From Litorilinea aerophila (lineage in GTDB: Bacteria > Chloroflexota > Anaerolineae > Caldilineales > Caldilineaceae): a stretch of 64,000 bases of DNA. Where the stretch lies: the NCBI RefSeq assembly GCF_006569185.2, contig NZ_VIGC02000022.1, forward strand, positions 1-64,000, read 5' to 3'. Below, one piece after another: positions 33,563-42,603 of this stretch. The translations under genes were made by a program, and so were the position numbers. A model generated the notes under the pieces. It had not been told where the DNA came from. It saw only the letters and a list, made by a program, of their open reading frames with translations, and ran no database searches. Position 1 is the first letter of the stretch. Every line of letters begins with the position of its first letter.

Positions 33563-34309
33563 TCAGCGGCGGGGATCCACGAGCGCCGCATTGTTGCGCA
33601 CGGCCACGATCTCGGCCATGATGGCCACCGCGATCTCCTCCGGCGACCGCCCGCCCAGGTCCAGGCCGATGGGCGCCCGGATGCGGGCGATCTCCTCGTC
33701 GCTGACGCCCATCTCCTTGAGGACGGCCACCCGCCGGGCGTGGGTCTTGCGGGAGCCCAGCGCGCCGATGTAGCGGGCCCGGCTCCGCACCGCGTAGGCC
33801 AGGGCGGGGTTGTCGATCTTCTCGTCGTGGGTCAGCACCACGATGCAGGTGTTCTCGTCGATGTTCAGCTCCGGCAGGACATCCGCCGGCCAGCGGACGA
33901 TGAGCTCGTGGGCATGGCCGAAGCGCTCCGGCGTGGCAAAGGCGCCCCGGGCGTCCAGCACGATGGTGCGGAAGCCCAGCACGTTGGCGAAGGTGACCAG
34001 GGGGATGGCGATGTGGACCGCGCCCACAATGATGAGCCGGGGCGGCGGGAGCTGGACATCCACGAAGAGATCCAGCGACTCCTGCCCCCAGGGCACGGTC
34101 AAGCGGCCGGACTCTCCCCTGGCCAACAAGGTCGCCGCCTCTTCCCGCACCCGGTCATCCAGCCCGGGCTCGCCCAGGCTGCCCAACCCCGAGCCGTCAC
34201 CATACACCAGGAGCTTTTGGCCCGTGCGGGGGCCGGCCAGCACCGTGGCCAGGGCCACGGGCCGCCCCTGTTCCACCGCCTCCCGCCAGGCGTTGAAGAT
34301 GGGTCCCAT
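33563..34309 (-). CDS. XdhC/CoxF-family molybdenum hydroxylase maturation protein (Rossmann domain)
   Basis: 248 aa. The C-terminal XdhC Rossmann domain is clear: PPPRLIIVGAVHIAIPLVTFANVLGFRTIVLDAR, TCIVVLTHDEKIDNPAL, YIGALGSRKTHARR, and IGLDLGGRSPEEIAVAIMAEI. XdhC binds molybdenum cofactor, allows its sulfuration and inserts it into xanthine-dehydrogenase-class enzymes. It lies 2 nt after the small XdhC gene. The pair corresponds to the two halves of a full-length XdhC and serves the coxL-type enzyme encoded 8 kb away. Confidence 0.88.
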   Translation of the reverse strand: MGPIFNAWREAVEQGRPVALATVLAGPRTGQKLLVYGDGSGLGSLGEPGLDDRVREEAATLLARGESGRLTVPWGQESLDLFVDVQLPPPRLIIVGAVHIAIPLVTFANVLGFRTIVLDARGAFATPERFGHAHELIVRWPADVLPELNIDENTCIVVLTHDEKIDNPALAYAVRSRARYIGALGSRKTHARRVAVLKEMGVSDEEIARIRAPIGLDLGGRSPEEIAVAIMAEIVAVRNNAALVDPRR

Positions 34310-34311
34310 GG

Positions 34312-34638
34312 CTACCAGTCCAGCGGTTCCACAAAAACCTGGATGGTGCCGCCACAGGCCAGGCCGACGGACATGGCCAGCTCATCGCTGATGCCATATT
34401 CCACCAGGCGGGAGCGTCCGGCACCGGGAGGCTGCTGCAGGCACGCCAGGGCTTCTTCCACCACGGCCCCTTCCACACAGCCGCCGCTGACAGAGCCGGC
34501 CATCTCACCGGCGGAGGAGATGGCCATCTTGGCGCCCAGGGGCCGGGGCGCGGATCCATAGACCTTCACCACCGTGGCCAGGGCCACTTGTTTGCCTTCT
34601 CGCTGCCAGCGTTCGATTTCGGGGAGCAGTTCACGCAT
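34312..34638 (-). CDS. XdhC N-terminal-domain protein
   Basis: 108 aa containing only the XdhC/CoxI N-terminal domain ([23 protein letters not shown]...[13 protein letters not shown]), including the conserved SGGCVE. The start at 34638 has GGAGGAG upstream and overlaps the end of the Uma2 gene by 8 nt, so translation is probably coupled. It acts with the larger XdhC protein in molybdenum cofactor delivery. Confidence 0.88.
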   Translation of the reverse strand: MRELLPEIERWQREGKQVALATVVKVYGSAPRPLGAKMAISSAGEMAGSVSGGCVEGAVVEEALACLQQPPGAGRSRLVEYGISDELAMSVGLACGGTIQVFVEPLDW

Positions 34639-35383
34639 GGTCTCCTCCTGCAAGGAACGAACTCAAGGAATCGGCGATGGAGCGGGCCCGGGCGTGGGCC
34701 TCGGCCTGGGCTTCAGCCGGGGAATCGGTCCAGCCGGGCTCCGGCGTGATGGGCCGCCCGGTGCGCAGGTCCACCCAGGCCACGCCTGTCTCGCCGGGCT
34801 GCGCCTGCAGGGCCAGATGGAGCACCTGACTCACCAGCCGCCCCTGGACGTCGGGCGCCAGGGGCACGTAGGCGCCATGCGCCAGGCGGTAGCCCACCAG
34901 CCGGGGCTCGGCCCCAGGGTCGTCCCAGTCGACCAGGAAATACTCCTCCACCCCGGCCCGGGCGTAGATCTCCCGTTTGGCCTCCCGGTCCAGGTGGGCC
35001 AGGCGGGGAGAGGTCACCTCCAGGACGAAGCGGGGGTGGGCGCCCTCCTGCTGGACGTCGAAAAACGTCCGGGGGCGTCGGGGCTCGCTCCCCTTCAGGA
35101 CCACGGCCAGATCCGGCGCCGGCCCGGGCAGGGAGCGGTCCGCCCAGCGGATCTTGACGCCCTGGAGGACGATGGTCGAGGGGTGGAAGCGGTAGTGCCA
35201 GCGCAGGGCCCGGGTCAAGGCCTGGACCACCTGGTCGTGGCGCTGGCCATGGAAAAAGGCGTCCCCCTCCTGGGGATCCAGGAAATCCTCGGGCGTCAGC
35301 GGCCGGTACTGGTAGTGGGGCTGGCCGGTGTGGTCATAGGTCACCACCTGACGGCGGCCGTAGGTAAACTCGTCCACGGGCAT
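34631..35383 (-). CDS. Uma2-family (DUF820) putative endonuclease
   Basis: 250 aa. PD-(D/E)XK-type core of Uma2 proteins: [21 protein letters not shown], and [17 protein letters not shown]. The C-terminal 60 residues are Ala/Glu/Arg-rich. Uma2 proteins are numerous in Chloroflexota and Cyanobacteria and their role is unclear. The start at 35383 has AAAGGAAG upstream. It is embedded between coxE and xdhC, with 7-nt spacing and an 8-nt overlap, which is unusual company for a nuclease family. Confidence 0.85.
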   Translation of the reverse strand: MPVDEFTYGRRQVVTYDHTGQPHYQYRPLTPEDFLDPQEGDAFFHGQRHDQVVQALTRALRWHYRFHPSTIVLQGVKIRWADRSLPGPAPDLAVVLKGSEPRRPRTFFDVQQEGAHPRFVLEVTSPRLAHLDREAKREIYARAGVEEYFLVDWDDPGAEPRLVGYRLAHGAYVPLAPDVQGRLVSQVLHLALQAQPGETGVAWVDLRTGRPITPEPGWTDSPAEAQAEAHARARSIADSLSSFLAGGDHA

Positions 35384-35390
35384 CTTCCTT

Positions 35391-36545
35391 TCACGTCTGG
35401 GCCAGCACCTCGGCCAGTTGTTCCAGGCTGGCCAGGTTGTGGACAGGCAGGAAGTCGTCCACATGGGGCAGGGCGGCCTGGATGCCCCGCACCAGGGGCT
35501 GGTAGTTGGGTGCGCCCAGCAGGGGGTTGAGCCAGATCAGCCGGTGGCAGCTCCGATGCAGCCGGTCCATCTCCCGGGCCAGCAGGTCGATGTCGCCCCG
35601 GTCCCAGCCGTCGCTGATGATGAGGACGATGGCGCCCTGGCCCAGGACCCGGCGGGCCCAGCGGTAGTTGAAGTGCTTGAGGGCCTCGCCGATGCGGGTA
35701 CCGCCGCCCCAGTCGTGGACGGCGCGGGTCGCGTCGTCCAGGGCCCGGTCCACATCCCGCTGGCGGAGCTGGCGGGTGATGCGGGTGAGCCGGGTGCTGA
35801 AGACGAAGGACTCCACCCGATCCCACTGGTTGGTGACCACGTAGATAAACTGAAGGAGCAGCCGGGCGTAGCGCTCCATGGAACCGCTGATATCGCAGAG
35901 CACCACCAGGGGCCGGCGCTTGTAGCGGCGGCGACGACGGGCCAGGGTCAGGGGCTCGCCCCCGTGGCGCAGGCTCTGGCGGAGGGTACGGCGCAGGTCC
36001 ACCAGGGCGCCGTGGGAGGCCCGGGCCGTGCGCCGGGTGCGCCGGGGCTCCGGATCCCAGCGGATGGCGGCCATGGCCTGTCGCACCGCGGCCAGCTCGG
36101 CTTCGTCCAGCTGGGCGAAATCCTTGTGGCGCAACACCTCCAGGTCGCTGTAGGTGTAGATCTTGTCGATGTGGGGCTCATCCCGCTCTTCCTGGGCCGG
36201 AGGCGGCTCCTGGCCGTTGGCCACCAGCGCCTGCTGGATCTGGCCCCGGCGGCGTTGGAGGATCTGCCCCAGCTCGGCTCGGGCCTTGTCCCCGTCCGGG
36301 TACAGCCGCCAGAAGCGTTCGAAGGCCAGCTCGAAGATGGGCAGGTGTTCCCGGCGGTTGATGAGCACGGCCCGGGCGCTGTGTTTGAAGTCCTCCCGGT
36401 TGCCGATCTGGATGAAGCGCAGGCACTCCACCAGATCCACCATCTGGGTGGGCGTCACCGGCACCCCCAGGCTGCGCAGGTACTGGCCGAAGAGCACACA
36501 GTGGCGCAGCAGGTGGCCGCCCGTCTCCAGCCGTCCGTCGGTCAT
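35391..36545 (-). CDS. coxE: CoxE-type VWA-domain protein
   Basis: 384 aa. The N-terminal helical part (FGQYLRSLGVPVTPTQMVDLVECL) is typical of CoxE. The von Willebrand A domain carries MIDAS motif DISGSM (about residue 217), with GGGTRIGEAL and LIISDGWDRGD downstream. With the AAA+ protein CoxD it forms a MoxR/VWA pair that, in carboxydotrophs, matures the Cu-S-Mo centre of CO dehydrogenase. It lies 10 nt after coxD. Whether this pair serves the form II enzyme here in the same way is inference. Confidence 0.88.
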   Translation of the reverse strand: MTDGRLETGGHLLRHCVLFGQYLRSLGVPVTPTQMVDLVECLRFIQIGNREDFKHSARAVLINRREHLPIFELAFERFWRLYPDGDKARAELGQILQRRRGQIQQALVANGQEPPPAQEERDEPHIDKIYTYSDLEVLRHKDFAQLDEAELAAVRQAMAAIRWDPEPRRTRRTARASHGALVDLRRTLRQSLRHGGEPLTLARRRRRYKRRPLVVLCDISGSMERYARLLLQFIYVVTNQWDRVESFVFSTRLTRITRQLRQRDVDRALDDATRAVHDWGGGTRIGEALKHFNYRWARRVLGQGAIVLIISDGWDRGDIDLLAREMDRLHRSCHRLIWLNPLLGAPNYQPLVRGIQAALPHVDDFLPVHNLASLEQLAEVLAQT

Positions 36546-36555
36546 GGCCTGTCCG

Positions 36556-37464
36556 TCACTCCATCATCTGGGAGCGGGCCAGGATCCGCTCCACGCCGAG
36601 CTGCTGGACCTGTTCCAGGTCGTCCCGGTACTTGAGGAGGGTCCCCAGGGTATCGGCGATGACCGCGGGGTCCAGCTCCCGTTGATCCAGGGCTACCAGC
36701 GCGGTGATCCAGTCCAGGGTTTCGGCCACGCCGGGCAGCTTGTAGAGCTCCTGGCGGCGCAGCTCCTGGACGAAGGCCACCACCTGGCGGGCCAGTTGTT
36801 CGGGAGCTTGGGGCACCCGGGCCAGGACGATGCGGTACTCCTTTTCGAAGGAGGGGTAGTCGATCCAGTGGTAGAGGCAGCGCCGCTTGAGCGCGTCGTG
36901 GATCTCCCGGGTGCGGTTGGAAGTGATGACCACCACCGGCGGCGTGGGTGCCTTGATGGTGCCCAGCTCGGGCACGGTGATCTGGAAGTCGGAGAGGACC
37001 TCCAGCAGGTAGGCCTCGAACTCCTCGTCGGCCCGGTCCAGCTCGTCGATGAGGAGGACCGGCGGTTCGCCCTGGCCGTAGTCGATGGCCTGGAGCAGGG
37101 GCCGCCGCAGGAGGAAGGCGGGGCTAAAGAGCTCCTGCTGGGCGGCGTCCAGATGGACGTGGCCGGCGGCCTCCATGAGGCGGATCTGGAGCATCTGGCG
37201 GGTGTAGTTCCACTCGTAGACCGCGGTGTTGACGTCCAGCCCCTCGTAGCACTGGAGGCGGATGAGGGGGCGCTGGAGGAGGGAGGCCAGCACCTTGGCC
37301 ACTTCGGTCTTGCCCACGCCGGCCTCGCCCTCCAGGAAGAGGGGGCGGCCCAGCTTGAGGGCCAGGAAGATGGCGGTGGCCAGGCTGCGCTCGCTGATGT
37401 AGTGGTGGTCGGCCAGGGCCGCTTCCACCTGGGCGATGGAGGTGATCTGGTCGATGGCTGTCAA
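36556..37464 (-). CDS. coxD: MoxR-family AAA+ ATPase, CoxD-like
   Basis: 302 aa. Walker A LEGEAGVGKTEVAK (about residues 44-57), Walker B VLLIDELDRAD (about 127-137), sensor 1 VVITSNRTRE, and an arginine-containing DALKRRCLYHWIDYP segment identify a MoxR/CoxD ATPase. It partners the adjacent CoxE as a chaperone for the molybdenum hydroxylase. It has its own consensus promoter (37604-37631), so the maturation operon coxD-coxE-Uma2-xdhC-xdhC is transcribed independently of coxSLM. Confidence 0.9.
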   Translation of the reverse strand: MTAIDQITSIAQVEAALADHHYISERSLATAIFLALKLGRPLFLEGEAGVGKTEVAKVLASLLQRPLIRLQCYEGLDVNTAVYEWNYTRQMLQIRLMEAAGHVHLDAAQQELFSPAFLLRRPLLQAIDYGQGEPPVLLIDELDRADEEFEAYLLEVLSDFQITVPELGTIKAPTPPVVVITSNRTREIHDALKRRCLYHWIDYPSFEKEYRIVLARVPQAPEQLARQVVAFVQELRRQELYKLPGVAETLDWITALVALDQRELDPAVIADTLGTLLKYRDDLEQVQQLGVERILARSQMME

Positions 37465-37603
37465 GGTGGCTATCTCCGCTCCGGTTTATCTGCGCCGGTT
37501 AATCTGCGTCGCTGTCTTGGCGCCGTTCCCTCCGCTTTCGTGCCGGCGGACTGGATTCCCGCAGTTCAGGCAGGGACGGGTGGGGCGCCGGGCCCCATGG
37601 GGT

Positions 37604-37631
37604 ATTGTACCGGATTTGCGGTGGGGGTCAA
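37604..37631 (-). promoter_or_regulatory. sigma-70-type promoter of the coxDE maturation operon
   Basis: On the minus strand TTGACC (37626-37631), a 16-nt spacer, TACAAT (37604-37609). Leader of about 135 nt to coxD. Confidence 0.6.
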
Positions 37632-37749
37632 GGATGGGGCGGAGGAGCAAAGCCCAACGGCGTCCGCTTCACCTGCAATCCAACAAGCCAACTAGATTGA
37701 ACTGCCTGTCTCCATTGGAGGACAATGTTCGTTCTGGCCTCAGTTAAAG

Positions 37750-37905
37750 TGCTATTTGAAAAGTAACAGCTGTCGGCCAAAAGGCAGCATAAACTATACC
37801 CAAACGCTCTGACCGACAGTCAGTGACACACTATCAATCCAATGATTTTTTGGACAAAAGCCAGTGGACGCTATCGTAGTCCAGGTACGCAATAGGCCAT
37901 CAATT
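37750..37905 (+). mobile_element. decayed left-end relic of an IS5-type element
   Basis: The sequence aligns with the left end of the IS at 41288: GAAAAGT, TCGGCCAA, then TACCCAAACGCTCTGACCGACAG against the IS counterpart TACCCAACC...CTGACCGACAG, then weaker similarity through CCAGGTACGCAATAGG. The encoded peptide would start YPNALTDSQ but meets a stop. Only the first roughly 150 nt of the element survive. It marks the coxD side of the methyltransferase island. The remainder of 37465-37938 has no gene. Confidence 0.6.
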
Positions 37906-37938
37906 GATGCTGTGCCGCTTGGATCTTATCTACCCCTA

Positions 37939-38979
37939 TTAAAGCAGATTTTTAGATATAAACTCTTTGAGGCGTGTGTGCTGAAGCATCTGATCCAACG
38001 TCTTTGCGGTAAAAACCTTACCTCTGGTGGCGATAAGTAGTTTTTTCATATCTTCCCGACGAACGCCAAAACCGCGTCCACCGATACAAGCGATGACTTC
38101 ATATTTGGGATCATCTGTAGACCGCCCTGCGAGACTCAATTCGCCAAGATGCTGTATGCGGGTAACCTTATCTCGCGCTGTCCCATCATCCTCTGTAATC
38201 TTTGCTTCTATAATCACCTGAGGATTAAATTCACTCGGTATGATGAAGTCTGGTGCTTGATCAAAGCCTTCGATTTTTTCGGCCCGCCTGGTCTTGCGGA
38301 AGCTTATCCCTGCCTTGCTCAGTATCTCCTCAATCGCAGATTCAAGGCTATCGCCGATAAGCTCACTCACTGAGTCCCTATGCCCGGCGAAAGGTCTACC
38401 GAGAAACCTCTCGTATAGTAACATGGCGTAGGGGACACCCATCCCGGCAAGATTCCGGACACTTTCCAGCCCCCTTTTCGTGTCAGCTTTATCCAGTCTG
38501 TGAATCTGATCTTCACGAATCTCAGGAACCCCTTCGGCCAGCAATTGGCACGCTGTACGGATTAACGCTTCCAGACGAGGCCTTGTAACACCACTAATGT
38601 TCAGTGGCATTTCTGGGGTCATTCGCACTTTGCGGTCAAGAGAACGTATGAAGCCCTGTGAGATCTCAACTCCAGTCCTCTGAGTCGCCACATATGCCCA
38701 TTCGGGCGGTGTAAATCCCAACATAGTTCGTAAAACAACGATGGAGATAGGCTCATCGACTGTTACCGAAAATATCCGCTCCGGTAACATCTGCGTAAAA
38801 TTTCTGGTTGCTACCTTCAGTGCTTCGTATCCCCGTTCGAAGACAGCATACTCGACAAAACCTGTTCCCTTGGGCATAACAAGAAATTCCGACTCCAAAC
38901 AAGAAAAAACTGCGTTAACAAACGGTTCTGGGTCATTCAGAATCTCTTCAACCGTGGCTTCAAAAGGAAACTTTTGCAT
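37939..38979 (-). CDS. putative restriction endonuclease-like protein (PD-(D/E)XK)
   Basis: 346 aa, soluble. The C-terminal third contains FDQAPDFIIP...QVIIEAKITEDDG (about residues 237-265), a PD-(D/E)XK nuclease signature with D, E and K in order. The N-terminal part has no recognised domain. It starts 24 nt after the DNA methyltransferase on the same strand, so the pair looks like a restriction-modification or related defence operon. Codon use and lower GC differ from the flanking cox genes, suggesting transfer. The site and mode of cleavage are unknown. Confidence 0.68.
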   Translation of the reverse strand: MQKFPFEATVEEILNDPEPFVNAVFSCLESEFLVMPKGTGFVEYAVFERGYEALKVATRNFTQMLPERIFSVTVDEPISIVVLRTMLGFTPPEWAYVATQRTGVEISQGFIRSLDRKVRMTPEMPLNISGVTRPRLEALIRTACQLLAEGVPEIREDQIHRLDKADTKRGLESVRNLAGMGVPYAMLLYERFLGRPFAGHRDSVSELIGDSLESAIEEILSKAGISFRKTRRAEKIEGFDQAPDFIIPSEFNPQVIIEAKITEDDGTARDKVTRIQHLGELSLAGRSTDDPKYEVIACIGGRGFGVRREDMKKLLIATRGKVFTAKTLDQMLQHTRLKEFISKNLL

Positions 38980-39003
38980 GTTTTCCTCCGTATTTCGTCA
39001 TGG

Positions 39004-41157
39004 TTACAGCGTTGGAATGCTGTCGCGCCCCGTAATCGTATTAAGATAGCGTCTTATATCTTCCCAACTGCCGAATTTCTGAAGCCACGCTTCGACTTTA
39101 GAAAGTTTTTCGGCAGTCTCACTGGCATTATCCCAAGCGTGTCGGAGACCCCAAATCGCCAATCGAGTCAAATGGCCGTAGACTATACAGCGTAAATCTC
39201 CTTCAGTTACTTTTACACCACCAGCTTTAAGTGCTTCCACATCACGTTTCACCAGAACAGCGACCTCGCGAGGTGTTCTCGCCAAGTCTTCTTCGGAAAT
39301 CGATCCTGTAGAACGGCACACAAAGACCGTGTCTACGATTGATGATCCAGTTCCATTGATATGTATCGAGGCGCCCATCTCTGCCGGGCACGGGAGCGAA
39401 GCTGTACAGGTTAGTTCTGCATCAAGAATGGCAACAACTAGGGGGAGATAGGCGGTTATGTCGTTGTGGTGGTAGGTGAAGGCGAGAGGGGCTCCTGGTT
39501 TCAGTGCTCTCGCCATCTTCCTAAAAACTGTGCTGAGGCCCTGTGTGAAATGTTCCAATCCTCGGCCCATGACTTCATTGACCGTTAATTCTTCCGGGCG
39601 ACGTGTGGAAGACGCTAGGAACGCGAAAGGAGCATCCCTCTCAACTAGCCGTCGGAGCCAAACATAACAAAAATCCATTAGTTCCGCGTATTGCACGTTT
39701 CCAAAATACGGTGGATCGGTTAAGACCGCATCCAGACTATTATCTGGTAAATCGGCTTCGGCAGCGTCACCACAAATAAGTTCGATTTTTCTCTTTTCCC
39801 CTTCCAGTGGGCTATGGTGGTAATCACCTATCCATTCACCAGGAATAGGAACAATTTCCTTCTTCCGCCCCTTATTACGCACTTCGAACGGGGCATCGCA
39901 GTATGACTTTGCTTTCCTGAATTTTTCGATTATGTTCGCCCACCCACCGCTACCGACGATTGTTCCCTTATCCGGATCGACGATACCTAGCATGTTAGAT
40001 TCGCACTGGATTAGACCAACCGGAAATCCGTGAACCGAGAATATATCGAGCGATTTCAGGGCCATGGTATCATATCGGCATAGCATGTTTTGGTAACGAA
40101 GAAGATCTGAGAGATTGGTGGCCAACGCGCCACGCACCCGTTCATCCGTTATTCGGGAAATGAAACGCGCGGCCATTTCCAGGCCAAGCAACTGCCTGCT
40201 GTTGAACATTTCTCGGTAATACCGGTATCCCCAACGGTGAAGGCGGTTTGTTTCGTCTCCACTGGGTATAGGATCATCCGGAACAAATCTGGAGTGAATG
40301 TTCTGCCACTTGGAATCAGCCTCTCTTATTCTTTCTAAATCCAGTTCGTCCGGTTTTTTGAAAAATCTTCCCTGATGGCTGGGCTTACATATAGGACAGT
40401 AGTATTCGATAGCAAACAATTTATGTTCGGGGCGTTTATCCGATGTGGGAAAATGATTATCGGTCCCGCAACTTGGGCATTGGCATACCCCCCGCCTCGC
40501 GGGTCCTTCTAGTCGGAGTGACGAGCGGCAGTAGCGACATTTACCCAGTTGGGATTTATCTTCTACTTCGTTAAGTTCGCCACACTCCATACAGATAATA
40601 ACGTTCTTTGGGTGTCTAGCATTTCGAGCCACTAAGAAGCCCGGGAACAAATCGATTTTTTCTCCGCATTTTGTGCAAGCACGTGTTTTGACCCAGAGAA
40701 AATACTTGGCATGAGCATCATCGGAACCACAGTAAATACACTGTGTCTTATAAAGATGGCCGAGTTCCTTCTCCAACGTTTCAAGTAACCGGTTTGCGGT
40801 TCGCTCATATGCGGCCAGGTCAAGGTGTTCAAGCTCCTGCTTGACAATCCAGTAGGACATCGGATTGATGTCAAAGCCAATAACCTCGCAGCCCATTCGG
40901 TTAGCCTCCAACAACGGAGTTCCCCCTCCCATAAACGGATCCGCAACACGAATGCCAGAAAGATCATTGGAGTCGAAGAAGGTTTGCGTAAGTGGTCTGC
41001 TACCGAACTCAGACAACAACAAGCCGCGGAACAGTGTTCCGGGACGGCGGGCGAACCATTTGTGGACAGCGATGACCGGACGGTAGTTCTGCTGAATTTG
41101 CTTTTCACGTAAGGCGAGGTTTGCAATGAAACTAATGTCAAAATCATGTTCAATCAT
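39004..41157 (-). CDS. DUF1156-type DNA methyltransferase
   Basis: 717 aa. It starts with the DUF1156-like ALREKQIQQNYRPVIAVHKWFARRPGTLFR. AdoMet motif I is DPFMGGGTPLLEA (about residues 75-87), and catalytic motif IV is TDPPYFGNVQYAE (about 490-502), an N6-adenine/N4-cytosine (DPPY) methylase. Between them lie several CxxC zinc-ribbon pairs (CIYCGS, CTKCGE, CMECGE, CRYCRS, CPSCGT). ATG 41157 has GGAGG upstream; an alternative ATG 41229 overlaps the stop of an upstream broken ORF (ATGA). Paired with the nuclease-like gene downstream. GC is lower than in the neighbours. Confidence 0.85.
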   Translation of the reverse strand: MIEHDFDISFIANLALREKQIQQNYRPVIAVHKWFARRPGTLFRGLLLSEFGSRPLTQTFFDSNDLSGIRVADPFMGGGTPLLEANRMGCEVIGFDINPMSYWIVKQELEHLDLAAYERTANRLLETLEKELGHLYKTQCIYCGSDDAHAKYFLWVKTRACTKCGEKIDLFPGFLVARNARHPKNVIICMECGELNEVEDKSQLGKCRYCRSSLRLEGPARRGVCQCPSCGTDNHFPTSDKRPEHKLFAIEYYCPICKPSHQGRFFKKPDELDLERIREADSKWQNIHSRFVPDDPIPSGDETNRLHRWGYRYYREMFNSRQLLGLEMAARFISRITDERVRGALATNLSDLLRYQNMLCRYDTMALKSLDIFSVHGFPVGLIQCESNMLGIVDPDKGTIVGSGGWANIIEKFRKAKSYCDAPFEVRNKGRKKEIVPIPGEWIGDYHHSPLEGEKRKIELICGDAAEADLPDNSLDAVLTDPPYFGNVQYAELMDFCYVWLRRLVERDAPFAFLASSTRRPEELTVNEVMGRGLEHFTQGLSTVFRKMARALKPGAPLAFTYHHNDITAYLPLVVAILDAELTCTASLPCPAEMGASIHINGTGSSIVDTVFVCRSTGSISEEDLARTPREVAVLVKRDVEALKAGGVKVTEGDLRCIVYGHLTRLAIWGLRHAWDNASETAEKLSKVEAWLQKFGSWEDIRRYLNTITGRDSIPTL

Positions 41158-41287
41158 GCCACCATCCTCCAAGCAGTCGTGGTAGAGTAGACTCGAGACT
41201 TCTAAAATTGCTGAAGTGGACCAGCTCATAAATGGGCATTGCAGCTTCTAGTTACGGCAGCCTGGTAGCTTTGAATCCGATAGCCTA

Positions 41288-42151
41288 AGAACCTGTATGA
41301 AAAGTAGCGGCTATCGGCCAAATCGTGGTAAACGTTGTGTTTGTGAACACGCAACGATACCCAACCAACCTGACCGACAGCCAGTGGGCCATTATCCAGG
41401 ATCTGATTCCACCGGCTAAACCTGGAGGACGACCGCGCAGCCTGGATATGCGCCAGGTCGTCAATGGGATTCTCTATCTGACCGTCAGTGGCATCCAGTG
41501 GCGGATGCTGCCTAGAGAGTACCCGCCGTGGCCAAGTGTCTACACTTACTTTCGCCAGTGGCGAGACGACGGTACGTGGCAGCGGATCCACGACACGCTG
41601 CGGGCCGAGGTGTGCCGCCGGGAAGGGCGACACAAACATGCGACGGCTGGCAGCATCGACAGCCAGACGGTCAAGACGGGGGTGAACCCGATGGGCATCC
41701 GCGGCTTCGACGGCGGGAAACGGACCATGGGACGCAAGCGCCACATCCTGGTCGATACCACCGGTCTCCTCCTGGCTGTGCTGGTGACGGCGGCCTCGGT
41801 GCAGGACCGAGACGGCGCCCGCATGCTCCTGGGACGACTGGCCGGATTCGGCAAGAAACTGCGTCTTCTCTGGGTCGACGGTGCCTATCGAGATCCCCCT
41901 TTAAGACTGGGTGGCCCGGCGCTTTCGTTTCCGTCTGCAGCCGGTGACACCGCCCCGTGGACAGAAGGGCTTCACCATTCTGGCTCGGCGTTGGGTTGTC
42001 GAACGGACCTTCGCCTGGCTGGGTCTCAACCGCCGGCTCTCCAAAGACTACGAACGGCTGCCGGCAAGCAGTGAAGCGTTCATTCATATCGCCATGATTC
42101 GCATCATGCTGCGCCGTTTGGCGCCTACATGACCCTTTTCATACAGGTTCT
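41288..42151 (+). mobile_element. IS5-family-like insertion sequence (864 bp)
   Basis: Perfect 17-bp terminal inverted repeats (AGAACCTGTATGAAAAG at 41288-41304, and its complement at 42135-42151) flanked by a TA duplication (41286-41287 and 42152-42153). It encodes one transposase in two frames. It is inserted in a short ORF immediately upstream of the methyltransferase. A decayed relative lies at 37750-37905 on the other side of the methyltransferase/nuclease pair. Confidence 0.85.
41325..42132 (+). pseudogene. frameshifted IS5-type DDE transposase
   Basis: The first frame (41325-42074) gives NLTDSQWAIIQDLIPP, the DNA-binding region and DDE residues in SIDSQTVKTG and LLWVDGAYR. Near 41895-41910 the coding frame shifts: the C-terminal part ([14 protein letters not shown]..., [24 protein letters not shown], carrying the third acidic residue) continues in the frame ending at 42132. 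Either a small deletion inactivated it or it relies on frameshifting at a run of C and T (GATCCCCCTTTA); the late position favours inactivation. Confidence 0.75.
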
Positions 42152-42153
42152 TA

Positions 42154-42575
42154 GACTCATAGGCAGCTTTGGCGAGCCGCTCGAGATGAACTCGAGATTC
42201 AGCGCTACGGCGTAGTTCTTCGGCACGAGCCGAAGCTCTTCGCAAACACTTCTTAAGAACCGCGATAGCTGCAGAGCCAGTTCGCGTTCGGTTAGGTCCA
42301 GTATCCGGCGAGACAACTCGAGATTGACATTGACAAGCGGTGCGCATGTTGAGGCCGATACTTCCTACAACGCGTACATCTTCCTAATTCCCGCCGAGTC
42401 CACCATGATGAATGATGTTCTTTTGGTATATACCTACTACTGTCTCATATGCCGACGGGCTGCCCCTCCGGTCAGATCCAGCCGTAGTGTACCATGGGAA
42501 TCGAGTAATGTTTAGCTTTTCAGGCCATAGGAGATTTGACCTGTCAAACGGCAACAGGCCAATGGCAACAAAACA
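42154..42575. other. right edge of the island, gene fragments only
   Basis: Between the IS and the coxM terminator there is no intact gene. The first 190 nt carry the N-side fragment of the IS-split ORF (minus strand); several frames overlap and none has a good start. From about 42440 to 42575 base composition moves back to the high-GC pattern of the cox genes. Confidence 0.5.
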
Positions 42576-42603
42576 GGGGGGCGGGCCTGCAGGCCCGCCC
42601 CCC
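42560..42603 (-). terminator. rho-independent terminator after coxM
   Basis: A perfect 28-bp palindrome (42576-42603, arms of 14 nt, GGGGGGCGGGCCTG) 21 nt after the coxM stop, followed on the minus strand by TGTTTTGTTG. It ends the coxSLM transcript before the island. Confidence 0.75.

Larger units (their letters stand above)
41226..42345 (-). pseudogene. ORF of unknown function split by the IS
   Basis: Joining the DNA on either side of the IS, with one TA copy removed, restores an in-frame minus-strand ORF. Upstream part (about 42345-42154): ...LDLTERELALQLSRFLRSV...PKNYAVALNLEF...KLPMSL; downstream part (41285-41226): GYRIQSYQAAVTRSCNAHL. Its stop overlaps an ATG of the methyltransferase gene (ATGA), as in an operon. 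I do not recognise the family. It was probably a third gene of the defence-like cassette; its 5' end is also truncated by an in-frame stop near 42345. Confidence 0.45.

Noticed and set aside
41890-41910. Programmed frameshifting in the IS transposase
   Set aside because: Considered because of the C/T run, but the shift lies late in the gene and appears to remove residues between the second and third DDE motifs; mutation is simpler.
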